Shown here in pieces: positions 49,661 to 63,800 of a stretch of 64,000 nt of DNA (positions within the stretch are counted from its first letter, which is position 1; every line of letters starts with the position of its first letter). This DNA is from Anseranas semipalmata (Eukaryota > Chordata > Aves > Anseriformes > Anseranatidae). The stretch lies in NCBI GenBank assembly GCA_013399115.1, contig VXAA01007176.1:62001-126000 (forward strand), given 5' to 3'. A program made the position numbers and the translations under genes. Below the pieces are notes generated by a model, which was given only the letters and a program-made list of their open reading frames with translations, did no database searches and was not told where the DNA came from.

Positions 49661-51612
49661 CGACAATGCAACAGCTCCACAGAACAATCATTGCTAATGT
49701 GCCAGCAGCCAGTCGCATTTGGAGCATTTCAGCTAAAGGAAAACACATATAACAAAGAACTAGTGCCAGACTCTGCTTCCCTCCAGCCCCCTCTGAGTGC
49801 AGTGCACTTGCTCAACTAGTCTGAACCACGGACCCAGTACTGGATACTGAACGGGCATAGTCATGGATGCCAGACTGTGTGCTGTGTATTTTGGCAGGTG
49901 TGTTATGTTCCAGAAATTATTTAATGACTAAATGTCATAATAGCAAACAACTTGCGTATAACCATGTAGATTTGCTTTAAAGTGTAATCCCCTTGGCCCA
50001 AGCACAACAGCTGAACTGGGTCGGTCATGAAGCAGAACAACACTTGGAGGATCAGGTTGGGACAAGCTTTCAAGAGCAGTGAGGTGGGGTTGCAGAACCT
50101 GAGTTGGAAGATGAGTGTGTAATGCTCCTGGTAAAGGAGCGATCCGAAATTTCAGAGAGCTGCAGCCCCCCATGAGCTGCCAGAACCTTGGATGAAAGCG
50201 GAAGAAGAGATTACGAGTCTTGAGGGCTCCCAGTGGGTGCTGTACTTCACTGAAGTCAAAGACCAGATGACAAAGGAGGTCATGGTGAGAAGGGTGGAAT
50301 AAACAGGGTAACTGCTGGATAACTGCAGGGGTGGGTTGGCTCAATTTGTTAGAAAAGGGGATGGGAGGTGACGGTGGGCCTCCTTTTGCACGGCTGCTCT
50401 TCTGCTTTCTTGTTCATCTGTTCCCTCCCAACCCTGTTCTAACAGGAGGAACGGCAGGCAAATGCCTGCCCTCTTCATACAGCACATCCAAATTCATGAG
50501 TGCTAAGCCAACCTGCGGCAATGAATGACTGGAGTGCCAAATGGGAAAGTATCATGCTAGATATACAGCATTTGGCAGGCCTGCATGGGGAACGCAGCAC
50601 TTATTCCATCCTGTGCAAATTAAAAATGTCAATGAAGCACTAAAAGGTTATTTCCTTGTGAACTTTAGAAGGTCTGATTCAGGACCCATTTAACACAAGA
50701 AACTAGCTCAAATTGCTGATGAGTAAAAAAAGTAGAACAGACTATCCAGAAACCAATCCCTACTATATAATTTGGATGTTAGGTTTTTTGTTCTTGCTAT
50801 TATTGCTGCTAATTAAACACCAGACTGTTTCAAAGGCAGGGAAGAGAACACTAATGTTTTGCAACAGCTCCAAATAATCATGCTCCACGGAACATGGAAA
50901 AATACTTCTCTTCCACATATCAACGTATAGGTATTTTTTCTATAAATCTGTGAACAACATGGATCATGCAGCCCATCCAAAGTCTATTCAAAACCACTAT
51001 GGTCCACCTCCTGGTGTTAGTGGGTTTCAAAAAGTGTTTTACCAGGGAGTGAGAAAAATGGAACCATATCCTGTAATACTTGAACACTTGACAGCTGACC
51101 CCATTATAGATATCTTTCTGTTTATAAAATCAATATGCTCAGATTAAAATAATTTACAGAAGAAGATTAAAATAACTTAGAGAAGATGTATAGCCTTCTG
51201 CTTTTAGCATGTGCGCAGCTGTTTCTCTGTCAAGGTCGCAGACTGTGGTCGTTGTTCCATTCCTCTGTGCTTGTTGCCTCCTCTGTAGGTTTCTGTTGAC
51301 TACCAAAGAGATAGCCATGCCTATCTCCTTCAATCCATTCAAGTATATCAGAGGTACCATTTAATGATGACTGCCAAGAATATGTTGATCTCCACTTGAG
51401 AACTCCCTCTCCTTCCACAGAACCAAATCAATATGTGAAAACCCTGGTGATAGAAAACCTGTACCTTTGCAGGAAGAACAGGCCCAATTACCTTCTCAAG
51501 AATGCCTGTATAAATCCAGAATAAATACTGTCTCCCCTAATGCAATCAAAATCAAATCTTGGTCAGTTATTCAGACTAAACTACAGAATGGAATCTGTAC
51601 CATAGGCACATT

Positions 51613-51630
51613 AAAAAAAAAAAAAAAAAA
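51613..51630. repeat. Poly-A tract
   Basis: A run of about 18 A in the CRADD intron with no recognisable parent element. Confidence 0.9.
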
Positions 51631-54600
51631 CCTAAAACAAGGGTAGAAAGCTGAACATTTTTTCCATTGACAACACTACAGTAAAACAAATTTGACAGAG
51701 AATTTTAAGTTCATCTGAGTATTTGCCATATGTATACTTCACAACTGAAGGATTTTAAAGATTCTGTAAACTGGTAATTTATGATCTGATGAACACACAC
51801 AGTCATTAATATACAGAATGTGTATGAATAAAACCAACCTCTGTCAATTAGTGATCATAAAACACACTTACCCATAAGTGTACTTCTATTATGGTAATTT
51901 ACATTTCCACTTCTCATAATTAAATTATCAAAGACACTAATCAAAATGAAAGTAAATATAAATTATTAAGATTGGCTGCATTCTTCCACATTGTGCTGTT
52001 TTTTAAAACTTGTACTACAAGATAGGAAGTTCTCTGTCTTATTTTAAATTGGAATCTAGCACTATGACAGTCAACATGCAGAAAAAAATGTGGCCATGAT
52101 TTTGTGACAATCAAATCTATGGCAACTTTAAACGGTCTCCCTCAAGTGAAGCAGAATCCACCCATGGTACCAAATTCAACTCCTTCCTGCCAAAAGCCTC
52201 CTGGGATTATGCATTGCTGCAGTAAGTAAAAGGTACATATATGTTCATTCACTGGCAATCTCTTCTCCTGTGTGCTCTCTAAAACTTCATGCTTTGTGAC
52301 ATTAAATACATTTTTGGTATTAGGGTATGAAAAGAAGGCAGCATAAAATTTTGTAAATCTACAGGCGATTCAAGAATGCAGATGTTTCTATTTTGGCTCA
52401 ATACCAGCAGCAGCTAATTCGTGTATTCTTTATCACTTGCTAATGACTGCATAGTAGCAGTGGATGTGCCAGCAGACTGTTAAAACCCGAAACACAAACA
52501 TTCAGATTTTGTGACAAAAGTTTTCAATTGTATTCTCACTATTCAGTTCCAGTAGCTGCACAGTCTTCCTGAACTTTTTTGTAATGTCTTACATGTTTCG
52601 TATCTCCACAGATTTCTGCAGTACTGATGGCCTTCGGTGTTAGTCCATGTTTAACCCATGTTAAACAGATTGACAGGGAAGTCCCTAAATAAATTCATGC
52701 TGTCTTAAGTTTTCAACCTTTTCAAGCCGTAGGAAGGAATCTGTGGGTTTGAGGAGCTGAAACAGATCCATTTTTCACTTTTCATTTGCTTTTTATTGGG
52801 AAGAGCAGGGATAAGTTTCAGCAGTTAATACTGTGGATTTTATTCTGTTTCCTATGTGAAAAAATTGAAGATTTACAATCCTATCAAGTATTTCTCTGCT
52901 GTTGCGTACCATGAAATCAAATAATTGATTCCATAAATAAAATGGCAGCTACAGATGCATACAAGGAAAACAATACCTCTACAAAGAAAACACAAACACA
53001 ACAGGTTATAATACCTGCTCCCTTTTTAAGCAGGATTACCTAAGCATTACAGACAGGATCGGACTGAATTATACTTTGTTCTTATACTTTTTTAGTTTTA
53101 GCAGGATTTGCTACTGCTCCAGTACCTGAAGTGGAAGTAAAATTTGCTTGGTATTTCCTATGGATTTCTATATTGTTGTACGTAAATACTCTGTGTGCAT
53201 CAGCACTGAAGCAACAGCTAATGATGGCATCCTTGCAGTGATACCTTTGGTATAAATGCACGAACAACTTCAGCATGGAGCGTTACAATAAGGAAAAAAG
53301 AAATATCTAATTAATGGGAAGGTTCTGAGGACCACCTGAGCTTTTAGAAATTATTTGGAAGAACTGCTTAAATACAAATACTGAGCATTCAGACCTTGGC
53401 CAAAAATTTTTCCAAATATGCCTTGAAAAGTTATATGGAAAGAACAGGTATGACCGTGCTTTTGGAAGCCAGGTACAACTATTTGCTAGCACAAAGCTAT
53501 CTGATAGTGTGACAGAGCAGAGGCAAGAGTCTCTGGTTTACGTGCCATCAGTCATACCAAGAGTCAACTCTAGAAATAATGCTGAAAATCAAATTCTAAA
53601 GTGTGTCAGTGGATTTCTATATAATTTTGAATTCTCTGCAGTTCTTAGTGAATTCAATGGAGTTCAATAATACTCATGACACATTCAACCATTAATTACC
53701 AGTCTGAACCATACAGAGCCATCATTTCCCTCAATCAAGTCTCTTCTCTATACTATCACAAATAATAATTAACAATCAGTGGATGGTTGTACAAAGTCAT
53801 GACAACCATAAAGCGCATTAATATTTGCATTAGACTTCTCATGGTTCCATGGGAAGCAAATGTTTACCCAGGTGGGCAGGGCAGCTCTGACAGAACAACT
53901 CACCCACTCTAAGTGCAAAACAAAGACAACGGGAGCAATTAATGATTATTTTGTCAGCTATGTGACAAACTCATCGTGCAACTTTTGTCAGGGGATTGAA
54001 ATTTAACTTCTTTTGACAGAAACTACTTGAATGCTTATTTTAAATAGCTGGAGCTGTCTTTCAAGGAGCTGAGGCAAGTATTAATTCTGCTGTTCCTCTG
54101 TGTGTAAGAACCATGGCAGAATCCGTGGGATGTTTATCTGCTGAGCACAATAAGTGAATAATTTTTTTACTAGTAACTTTAACCAAGAAATCTTTCTAAA
54201 GGCTGTAGCATTTCAACAATAAAATCATGCGCTTGGACTTAGCTATAGATGTTTCTCTCATGCAACAACAAAACTAATACTGCCAGCATGAAGGGCTGTT
54301 TCATTATATAACACAGCCAGTCACACATTTTTCCCCTACAGGACTTAAACCAAGTATGACAACAAGCCATTATACTTAGCCTTGATAAAACTGTTCATTC
54401 CGCCTAGAGATTTTTCTTCAAGTTGGCTACTCTTTTTGCTTTGGCTTGAGCAGTCAGAAATATCAGAATCAGGGATCTGTACAACAGATGGAACTCGGTT
54501 TAGAAGAATGCCTTTGGCTGGTGAAGATCTTTGCCTGGCAGGTGTCAAACCAAAATTAATACTGCACATATTATGCTTTACCGAGTTTCAGATTTTAGCG

Positions 54601-55322
54601 AAGTGAGACTGCGTTCCTTCCTGACCACAAACATATATTAATAGAACAAGCCATGCAGAGCAAGCTAAAACAGTGTTATCATTATGCTGAATCCTCCACT
54701 TCTTGGCATTTTATTTAATCATTTACACCCATGTGAAGCAAGTAAACAAAATGCTACCAACAGGCTAGCTGAGTGTTTTATAAACATTTTGCACAGGTGC
54801 AAAAGACTTCACAAAATTCCATAAGCAACATGGACTAAGATCTCTCCTGTTTCTTTTTCCTCCTTTTCTTGTGCCAGGGCCTTTTTCCTTAAAAGTTTAT
54901 GAACTTTAGTAGAGTTTTTGACATTTCAAAATCCACAGGAAAAGCAGATACTGGTGCTAAAATACGCTGCTCAGCTACAGCCGGTCGCTATGCCTGGCAT
55001 GCCAAGCCTGAGTTTCAACAGCCCGAGTCACAAGGCAGGGTTTTCCATAGGTGTCGGGAAGAGGAGCTTCAGGTGTCATCATCTGCTCCTCTGCGTTTCC
55101 AAATGAGTGGGAGGTTCAGCATCACAACCAGCCCTCGCAAGTGCCAAGTCACTTGAAGATCTGAGAGAAAATAATCTGGAATCTCATGACTTGTTCGACA
55201 CAGCTGTACTGTCTAAATGCAATTTCAGCTGACTGATAGGACAGTAATTTTAAAAGGTCACAGTCAAAGGACTTTTAATTATCTGTAAGGCAAACTTGAG
55301 ATTATATCCGTGTGGGCATACA

Positions 55323-55325
<3 letters not shown>

Positions 55326-55361
<36 letters not shown>
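55326..55361. repeat. (AT)18 microsatellite
   Basis: An uninterrupted 36-bp run of AT units in the CRADD intron. Confidence 0.99.
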
Positions 55362-55364
<3 letters not shown>

Positions 55365-56385
55365 CATTTCCAATTTCTTAATAAAAAAGGATGAAAGTCT
55401 TTTAGGTATCTGCACATCAAATTCACCCCCTTTTTGATTTCATTTCCACAAATTTGGTTTAGGGAAGTGGCACACCACCCTGTGAGAAAAAGGGTGGAAA
55501 TAGGACAGTGGGTGTAGCCATTTCATACCCAGAGGACCTGTTCCACAGAGCACTTTACACGACCAGGGGGCTGATGAGTGTTTCTTTCCCCTCTGACTCA
55601 GTACTGATCTAATACCCGGCACGGTTTGCTCGCCGGCATGCTTCGTGGCTGTCCTGGGACACAAAACTCTGACCAACTGTGCTCATTAAAGATCCCAAGA
55701 CAGTACTGAAAGTAATGAGGTGACTCACAGCTGTAGCCATGCACTTGAAGGCTATGGGCCCAATTACTCTTTTTCTCACTCAGGAATAGTATTTTGCCAA
55801 AGTGACTGAAGCAGGTTCAAAATCAAACAAGCTATTAGCAAACACTTGTATTACTTAGGATATTTGTATAAGATTTATGCTGGTATTAATGGGACAATTC
55901 ATATACAAAACCTAAACATCCCCAAAAAATCTTGTACTTAATTAATTTTCATCTCTCATGCATACAGAACAATGTCTTCCCTCATAGTTTTCTAGTCTAC
56001 TAGCTGCCAGATTTTGATCCAGAATCAAAATTTCAGTCATTTTGGCTTTTGTGAATAGCAAATCAGAAATAAAAATGTCTTAACATCAGAAATGAAAAGG
56101 CTGGAAGATCAGACAGACCATAAAATATTTGTTTTACTTGGTTTGGGAATTTTACAAAGCTACACCTAACATAAGTAAAACTGAAACAAAACCAAAAGGC
56201 AAAACAAGAAACTAGACAATTCTGTTCTGTCCCAGAGATGCAGAAATACAAACTATGCTTGTATCCCTGTGGGAGCCAAACCTGAAACTGTGCTACGAAC
56301 AAGCAAGAAGGGCTGCTTATTTGCTCCACAACTGTTCTTGACATCACAGCTACCTCCTAGAGGTAAAAATGGAAAAGCAATCTTA

Positions 56386-56424
56386 AAACCAAACCAAACC
56401 AACCAATCAACCAACCAACCAAAC
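56386..56424. repeat. (AACC)n simple repeat
   Basis: Imperfect AAACC/AACC units, with one AATC variant. Confidence 0.9.
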
Positions 56425-59400
56425 ACATTTTTTTTCTCTTAAGCATTTCTCTTTCCAGTTCAACAAACTCGTAAACAAAGAGATCAGGGTTTTTTATAAT
56501 GCTGACAATTTTAGTGCCAGAACTGTAAACTTCAACTTTTTTCTCTTCCTTCCTTTTTCAGATGTAACTGCTAGGTGTTGGTTGATTTTAATACAGAAAT
56601 AAAACACATGATGCAATGACCCTTCTAATGGATTTTGGTGTTAGCCAAGGCTGAATATTTTGAGCCTCACACTCACCACGTTACCTAATCTTGTGGGGGG
56701 GCTCCTCCAAGCTGCAGCAAGAACAACCAAACGTTTCTGAGATGCAAGACTGACACATTCTGAGAAAGTGTCCTCAAATTTCCATTTGAGGAAATACGAC
56801 ATACCACAGCAGCATATGCAAACTGAACTTTGCTGTGTAACAAACCACACAGAGCCCTGCTACCTAACCTGACCTTCCACTTGCACTTTAGTGTGTATAA
56901 ATATGCTAATAAGAGGTACAGAGGGTTCATGTGCAAAATTTAAAAGTTCAAGCGCAGAAGACAGATGAAAATCTGCAATGTTTTAGTTTTCCCTCATTTT
57001 GCAAGATACCAGCTTTCTAAGATGATTATAAAGCCTAGGAGTTCTGTCCTGAAGATGTGAGACTGATTTATTTAAACATCTTTATTCCGTTTTTTAGATT
57101 GAAAATGAGGTCTTCTTGTCTACTAGAAAGAGGTCAACAAGAACATGAAAGTACCTCTGACTCAGGCTTCTCAAGACCCATTATTTACTGGTATTTATAC
57201 TGTATTTAAATTGTTTGAGCACTTTAGACACGCCATGAAAAGTTCTTGCTATAGGCATCTCGGAATCTAAAGATTTATGAAGGTATTCACTTCCAAAATT
57301 GCTGAATGAGTTGGGATACTCGAGCTGAAAACTGTAAAGAGCCTCAGTGTTTTCAGGAAGTTCTATGCAGACGGGTTGTGAAACTCTGGATAAGAATCTC
57401 AGGATCAGCACAAGAAGACAGTAGTCATTTTTAAACAAGCCAAGTCCAAAGTATTTGACTCAACAGACCTCTTCCGTAAACCAAGCAAGGAAAGCACAAG
57501 CGATTTTTAATACTGTTCTTTGTGTCTTGCAATTATTTCCACATGCGACTGGAGAAACTCAGTCAACCAAAGACACTTGCATCCGTAAGTGCTGCAGGAG
57601 CACACTGTTTACAGGGAACGGCAGTATGTTTGGAACTACTGTGTTCAGCTTAATGGAGCAATTTCAAACAACATCTAAAACTGTTTCAGATACACAACTG
57701 TTAAAAAAATCATAAAAATAAAAAAAAATCCGTAACCCCACAGACTGCTATTTTAAAGACAGTTTCATTAAGAAACACAGCTTGAGAATATCTATCAAAA
57801 AAGATCAGAGCTTCATGCAGGGACAGCAGGAGGCAGCTGAAGCAATCTGCAGCACAGCCCTGGTGCTCATCGCTCTCTGAGTCTGAGAAAAAGTGTAATT
57901 ACTGCATGAATATACCTATTAGACTAAAAGAGAAAACCTAGGGAGAGACAAAACTCTGCTAGAAAGAGATGGTGGGAACTCCTCGGGTTTTATGCAAGGG
58001 TCTACAGCTCTGTATGTCCCAATCTGACATACTTTGTTAGACTGACAACACAATTGTGGCTTTAATTTGAAGTTCACATTTTTCTGTGGGAATCATTAAA
58101 TATGACACACTTGTCCTGTTACACAGAAAAGCAAAACTGCCTCTACTTTTTATTCCTCTGAAGCCTTAACTTAATTGTGCAACATTTGATTTAGAAACAT
58201 ATTTGAAGATGTTTTAGATATTACCTCATTTGTACACCATCCCAGTCTTTCCAGGAACTCTAAAACAACAGCCTTCTAGCCTTGCTTATATCTGAACTAC
58301 TGTATTTTATGGCTTCCACACTGTACTGTCTGGGAACTCCCAGGGAGACTGGCCTCATTGTGTTAAATATGAGCATGTAGGAAGGACAGACACTGTGCTG
58401 GAGAGTTTGCAATCTCAGGCCCAGATCCTGAGAAAAGCTTTGCAGGTATTAATTTATGTATGCAGAGATTGCCATCAGAGAGTTCAAACAACTCCGAAGA
58501 GCTGGGCCTGCACAGGTAAAAAGGGAAAGGCATCAGAGATACAATGAGGAGCAATCCAGGTCATCCATGCTGGATTTCCTGCTCATGAGCACTGCTTTGA
58601 AAGGTGCCCATCTTAAGATGCTGATGGAGATCCATGATGCCTCTGCTGTTTTAATCAGAAAGCTTAATTTACAAGCTCCTAGAATTGCAAATAATAAATT
58701 GTCCCAAGCCATTGTAAGTATGGAACTGAAAATACTGGAATTTGAAACTCCGGTGATGTACTGATAACCAGTGGGAGCAGACTGATGCTCAGTGGTTCTT
58801 TGAGTTAGAAAGGCTGACATGATACAGAGACGTTGGGAGACTCGTCTTTGTGACAAGGCTGGGGCTCCAATCTCGCAGCTCTGCACGGTGCAGATCCTCC
58901 CGAAACTTCTGACCACGGAGCTAAGGCTCTACACAGAGGAACTCCCCCACATTTAAATTGCAGGATGGAAACAGTGAGGTTTCACCTGACGGCGTTTCAT
59001 ATAACTTCATTTTCAGTCAGTCAGTGACCACCGGTAACTCGTGAAAGTATCTCCTATCTGCGAGAAATTCCTGCCACAAGCAGCCTGCCCCTTGCCTCCT
59101 CCCTGCTGCTCAGCCTTCGCAGGTAGCAGCACCCTGTGGCATGACCACCGCAGTGGTCCCTCCGTGCGACGTGTGTAGCGCTGGATGGAGGTCGGTGAAG
59201 TGGTTCACCCAGAACACCGGTAACCCTGGTGTTTTATTTGTTTTCCTAAGGCAACTATGGGCCTTTGGCACCTTCTCTGTGCGGATGCAGGTCTTGCCAT
59301 GCCCATTTCTCAAAGGAACTGCTGCTTTCATGAAAAGCTACACCAAGACCACAGCGGATCCACTGCCACAGCTTACCAATGCATCCCTCAAAGCCTGCAC

Positions 59401-59885
59401 CTTGCCTCTATTCTGCCAGCTGCTTCTAGTTTTTCATCAAATGGAATTCAAGACATTGCAAAAACACCTTTGAGCCAAATCCTGATGTCTGCACTTACAC
59501 AAAGTAATAGATTTTCCCAGACAATCCACAGTGTGAATTGCTTCTGGTCTCCCACTCTTAGCACTGACTTAGACCTTCTGCCATCTCATCCATCTCTCCT
59601 CTCTTTCCCGCTTTGTGCTGTGGCTGGCGGAGGGTCCTGGAGCTGCGGCAGGGTGCTACCACCATGCCTTCACGAGGAGCGCAGCCCCTTCTGATCACAG
59701 ATATGCAATATGCAGTTGTCTGTCACATAACCCATACTGGCCCAATATGCAGTACTTTGGCCAGATGGGTGGAATCTGCTGTGTTAAAGGTGTGTTGCAA
59801 GCTTTCCTGTAATAAAAATCCCCTCCTACTTTTAAATAATGAATTTCTTTTTTCTTTTTTTCTTCTTTCTCTAGCTTTTTCTCTC

Positions 59886-59919
59886 CTTTCCCTCCCACTT
59901 TTTCAAGTGGGAAGGAAAG
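59886..59919. repeat. Short hairpin, 15-bp stem, 4-nt loop
   Basis: CTTTCCCTCCCACTT and AAGTGGGAAGGAAAG pair at 14 of 15 positions around a TTTC loop, inside a long T/C-rich tract. Confidence 0.85.
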
Positions 59920-60836
59920 TGACAGGAAGAATAATGATTTCCTCAGCTTCTGTTGGAAAAAAAAACACAAAAAAATTTCCACCAAGACAGATTTTTTATC
60001 TTTTTTTTTTTTTCAGTGAAGCTCAGAATCCATTTTTTTTATTAAAAATTTCCTACATGAGTGCCCAGCTAATACAGGCATTTGGAGTCGAAGGCAGCAG
60101 GGAGCTGGTAACTATCCACCTCTGTTTGGTTTATCAGAAAGCCCAGCCTTGTGTGTGGCAAGAGGTCAGCCTGAATTTTTCTCTTGAACTGTATCTTTAA
60201 AAAATGCTTTTGGAGTTTAGGACGTATAAATCACACCCCATAGCCCAGCATGGAAGCACAGGTTGTGATGCTTTCCTTCTGCCAGTTGGCTTTACACACC
60301 CCCGGTGTAATCCCCACCGCCTCCGCATGTTCGCGAAGGAGGGAGAAAAGCTCCCGTGAGTTATGAGACGACCGGGGTGGACAAAAGTGAAGCAGCCTTC
60401 CGATGTACGGAAGGAGGGGCAGAGACAGGAGTGACCAGCGAAGTCCCCAAGGCTACGGACTTTTAAATGGCTTTGATGCGCAGAGGCTTGAGCAGGTTTG
60501 GGACCCTAGAATCACTGATGAGCAGCGAGTGTGTGTATGCACTGCACGCTGTCTCTGTTTCTACTCAGGAGTCAACCTTGTTTAAGGCTTGCTTTGTCTT
60601 AGCAGATGGCAAGCATGATGGCTGCTGGTTTTAAGATTTTTCTGCCAAACCAGCCCCCGGCTGTTTTCAAAAATAAAGAATGTTGCTCTCTTTACCAAAG
60701 CAAAAATAGCTCGCTCTCCAATTCTCTCCCTCAAACTATTATTTTATGTGTTACAGGAGTAAATATCTAGCCAGACTACATAATTACCATTACACAATTT
60801 TTAATTAGCTACCTACAACAATCTTCCTGCTTTAAC

Positions 60837-60854
60837 TGGTGGTGGTGGTGGTTT
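60837..60854. repeat. Short (GGT)n microsatellite
   Basis: About five uninterrupted GGT units followed by a G/T-rich stretch. Confidence 0.9.
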
Positions 60855-63800
60855 GGTTTTGTGGTTGTTTTTTATTTTTGAGGCTACAACATAAATCTGA
60901 ATTCCCAGCTGGAAAATCCCACAGTTCAGAGCAGTACACCACCAGGTGCAGAATGCGACCTGTCGCTCTGGTCATACTACGTCTACCATGAAAAAACTGC
61001 TTGTGACACAGCAACAAGCCCAAACCCCATTTGCACTAGCAAATATGTAAGGCAGGACTGTACCAGAAAAGACAGTGACAGAAACACACACTGTTTTAGT
61101 TTATTCTTTTGGCCAGGAACCTCCTATGAAGCTTGGCTGTCACCCCAACCTGCCCATTCCAGCAGTCTCCAAGGGCATGCTGCAACTACATGGCAGCATG
61201 GCTTCCTTCGGGTACCCTTCCTTCCCGCAGCACAGAAGGGCTCCCAGATACTGCAAGATGTAGCTCAAACGCCTGCCTGAACCAGCAGCAGGGCGTTGGC
61301 TTCGTAATACTCAACAACTACCTGCAAAACACGAAATAAGTGAAAGTCCAGCGACCTTCACTGGCACAAGTAAGTTCCACGCAAACCAACAAATATAACA
61401 GCTCTTGGAAATATGACGAGTTCTGGGGACAAACACTTCTTCTACTCTTTCTTCTACGCCTGAATCTGCTTGCACCAGGAGGTATGCACGGAGGAAACAC
61501 CCCGACCACCACACACACATGCAACTTCTCAGCAGACCACCAGCAACTGCTGAGCCAGAAACTGCAGCTGGAACACAGCAACCCTACACAAGTGATAAAG
61601 CACCGATGGGCTGGATTTTATAGTGTCAGCCCAAATTCAGTAACAACATCAGAGTATACATCCATCAGCCAAGCCAGCTGTTCTCCCAAGTTTCAGCAAG
61701 CCTTTAGCTACACTGCATGGAATTGCTGCTTTCCACATGTAACGTGTCATTAAGAGCAAAGCCTGCCACGGCAACTGCAATAGCTCTGCACATTTTTGGT
61801 GTGATAAGCTGTAGTTAAGAGTGGAAAAGTATTGCTTTTTTGAGCTGAAAAGCAAACCAGACAATGAGTGATAAAGTCAGAAGCTTCAGGCCAAAAGTTC
61901 TAATATCCGGTGTTTGTCCTGTTTCCCAAAACAAAGGATAGTTTATGCACACTGTAGACATTTTCTGTTTGTAGCAATGCTAACACATTATCTCTTTATG
62001 TACACTGCACATGAAGTGTCCTGTACCCCCCAGCACAAGATGGCCTGAATCTGGATCCACCGTCCTGTTGTTCATGGGAGGAAACCTAGGCAGTTTGCAG
62101 AGCTGATGGGCCCAGATATTCTGCAACAGCATCAGGCAGAAAAATACACATGGGTCCTTCCTTGCAAGGCTCCAGGGTCCTCCCAGGATGATTTTAATTT
62201 TGCCCATGTCAAGGAGAGGGGAGAATGGCAGGCAGATCTGTGGCAGAGATGAAAATTCAGGATTTCTGGAGTCTCGGTCACACACCATAATCGCAAAATC
62301 ATGCTTCCTGTCTTCCATGGATACAGCAAGTCTTTCTTCCCCCTTCATCCCAGAGGGGATGGGATTATTAGGAATGTCCTTAAGCTTCTTTTACTTTTTT
62401 TCTTTCTCCTTTCCTTACCCTGACTTCAAAAAAAGATCACACTGTTAAATGTAGTCTGGACTTTGCTTCCAAATACCTTTGGAAGTATGGAATACAGTAC
62501 GGATAGGACCAAAAAACTATAGAATAACCAAGCAAGTCACCCTATTATGCAACAGACGGTAGAACTATTTGTGCTGGTAAACTGTGGTTTTCATTCCTCT
62601 GAAGGCTGCTTTCCTCCAGGGGATTCCAGTAACTGGACTAACTGAAGTGTGTTTTGACAAGTTATAACAGCACAGAAAACCCACCTATGAAATTACATCC
62701 TGGTAGCATCTTCCAAAGTAAACTGAAATCTTGGTATCACAGCTCATTTGGGAAACTACTATGCCATAGCTTTCATTTGTTATGAGAACATAGCTTGAGT
62801 TTTTTTGTAGATAAGAAGTGTTGTTATACCTAATGATGTGGCTTAATCTCCTCCAGGATTAGGTTTTTGTACCAGCACGGGCCCTATAGGATCATCTCCT
62901 GCAGTTCTAACCACACTAAGAATATATAGTCTTAATTTATTTTCATTTTATCTACTTTCTCTCACTGTATGTAATTCCCTCACAAAGTCATCAGATCACC
63001 CCTAATGTCTGTCTGTCCGTCCCCAAGATGCAAACTAATCAAAGAAAATGCAAACAAGCTGCCAGCGCAGATGCCAACCTGTTGGGAAGACGGGGATGCT
63101 GGCAAAGTTCAAGGCTCAGGCAGCGCTATTCTGAGAAAGCCATCTTGCTACTAAAAATGTGCCCCACAGCAGTGCCCGTGAGCCCTAGCCATGTGCTGGA
63201 GAGGCCTGTCAGGCACAGGACCTGCTCCTGTCACGTAGGTTTTCTTGGTTTATTCCCTTACACCAGAAGCCTGCTGGTCTCAGACCGCCTTTTGCTTGGC
63301 GGTGGCCACGGTGAGAAAACAGGCGTCGGGGGGAAGCTCTGGCAGAAGTGACTCAGCCCCCTCGCACAAAGCACTGCCACCAGGCAGAGAAGCAGAGCCC
63401 GAGGAGAAGCACGGCTTGCACAAGTCCTCGAGTTGCTGGCTACTGACAGCAGGAATAATAAGCACAAGGGTCACTCTTTCTGTGTCTTGTTCTTACGTTC
63501 CTCCAAAGGAATTTGTCACTGCCTGTTCTTGGAGACGTATCTTTGATTGCCATTAGAGCAACTTTTATGAGTAGATAATCTTTGACATTCAAGACTGTGC
63601 TTTCCCCTGTCCTGACCAACACATGTGCCAGCAGGACTGGGAACAGCCTGCAGAGGGTAGATAGGGGCAGAGACGAGCTGGACCTAAGCTAAACAGAGAA
63701 AAAACAGTCCCATTCCTCCTTGTTAAAACCGAGATTTTTGCACCATGACTGAGTTTAGGCTAGAACCTCTTTAATGCGAGGCAATGCCTTATATACAAGT

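Noticed and set aside
59613..60200. 195-codon plus-strand frame
   Set aside because: Its middle is translation of long T/C-rich tracts (runs of F, L and S); no domain or conserved motif, so chance is the better explanation.
61980..62348. 122-codon minus-strand frame in the CRADD intron
   Set aside because: Not CARD-like and no splice sites that would join it to the death-domain exon in phase.
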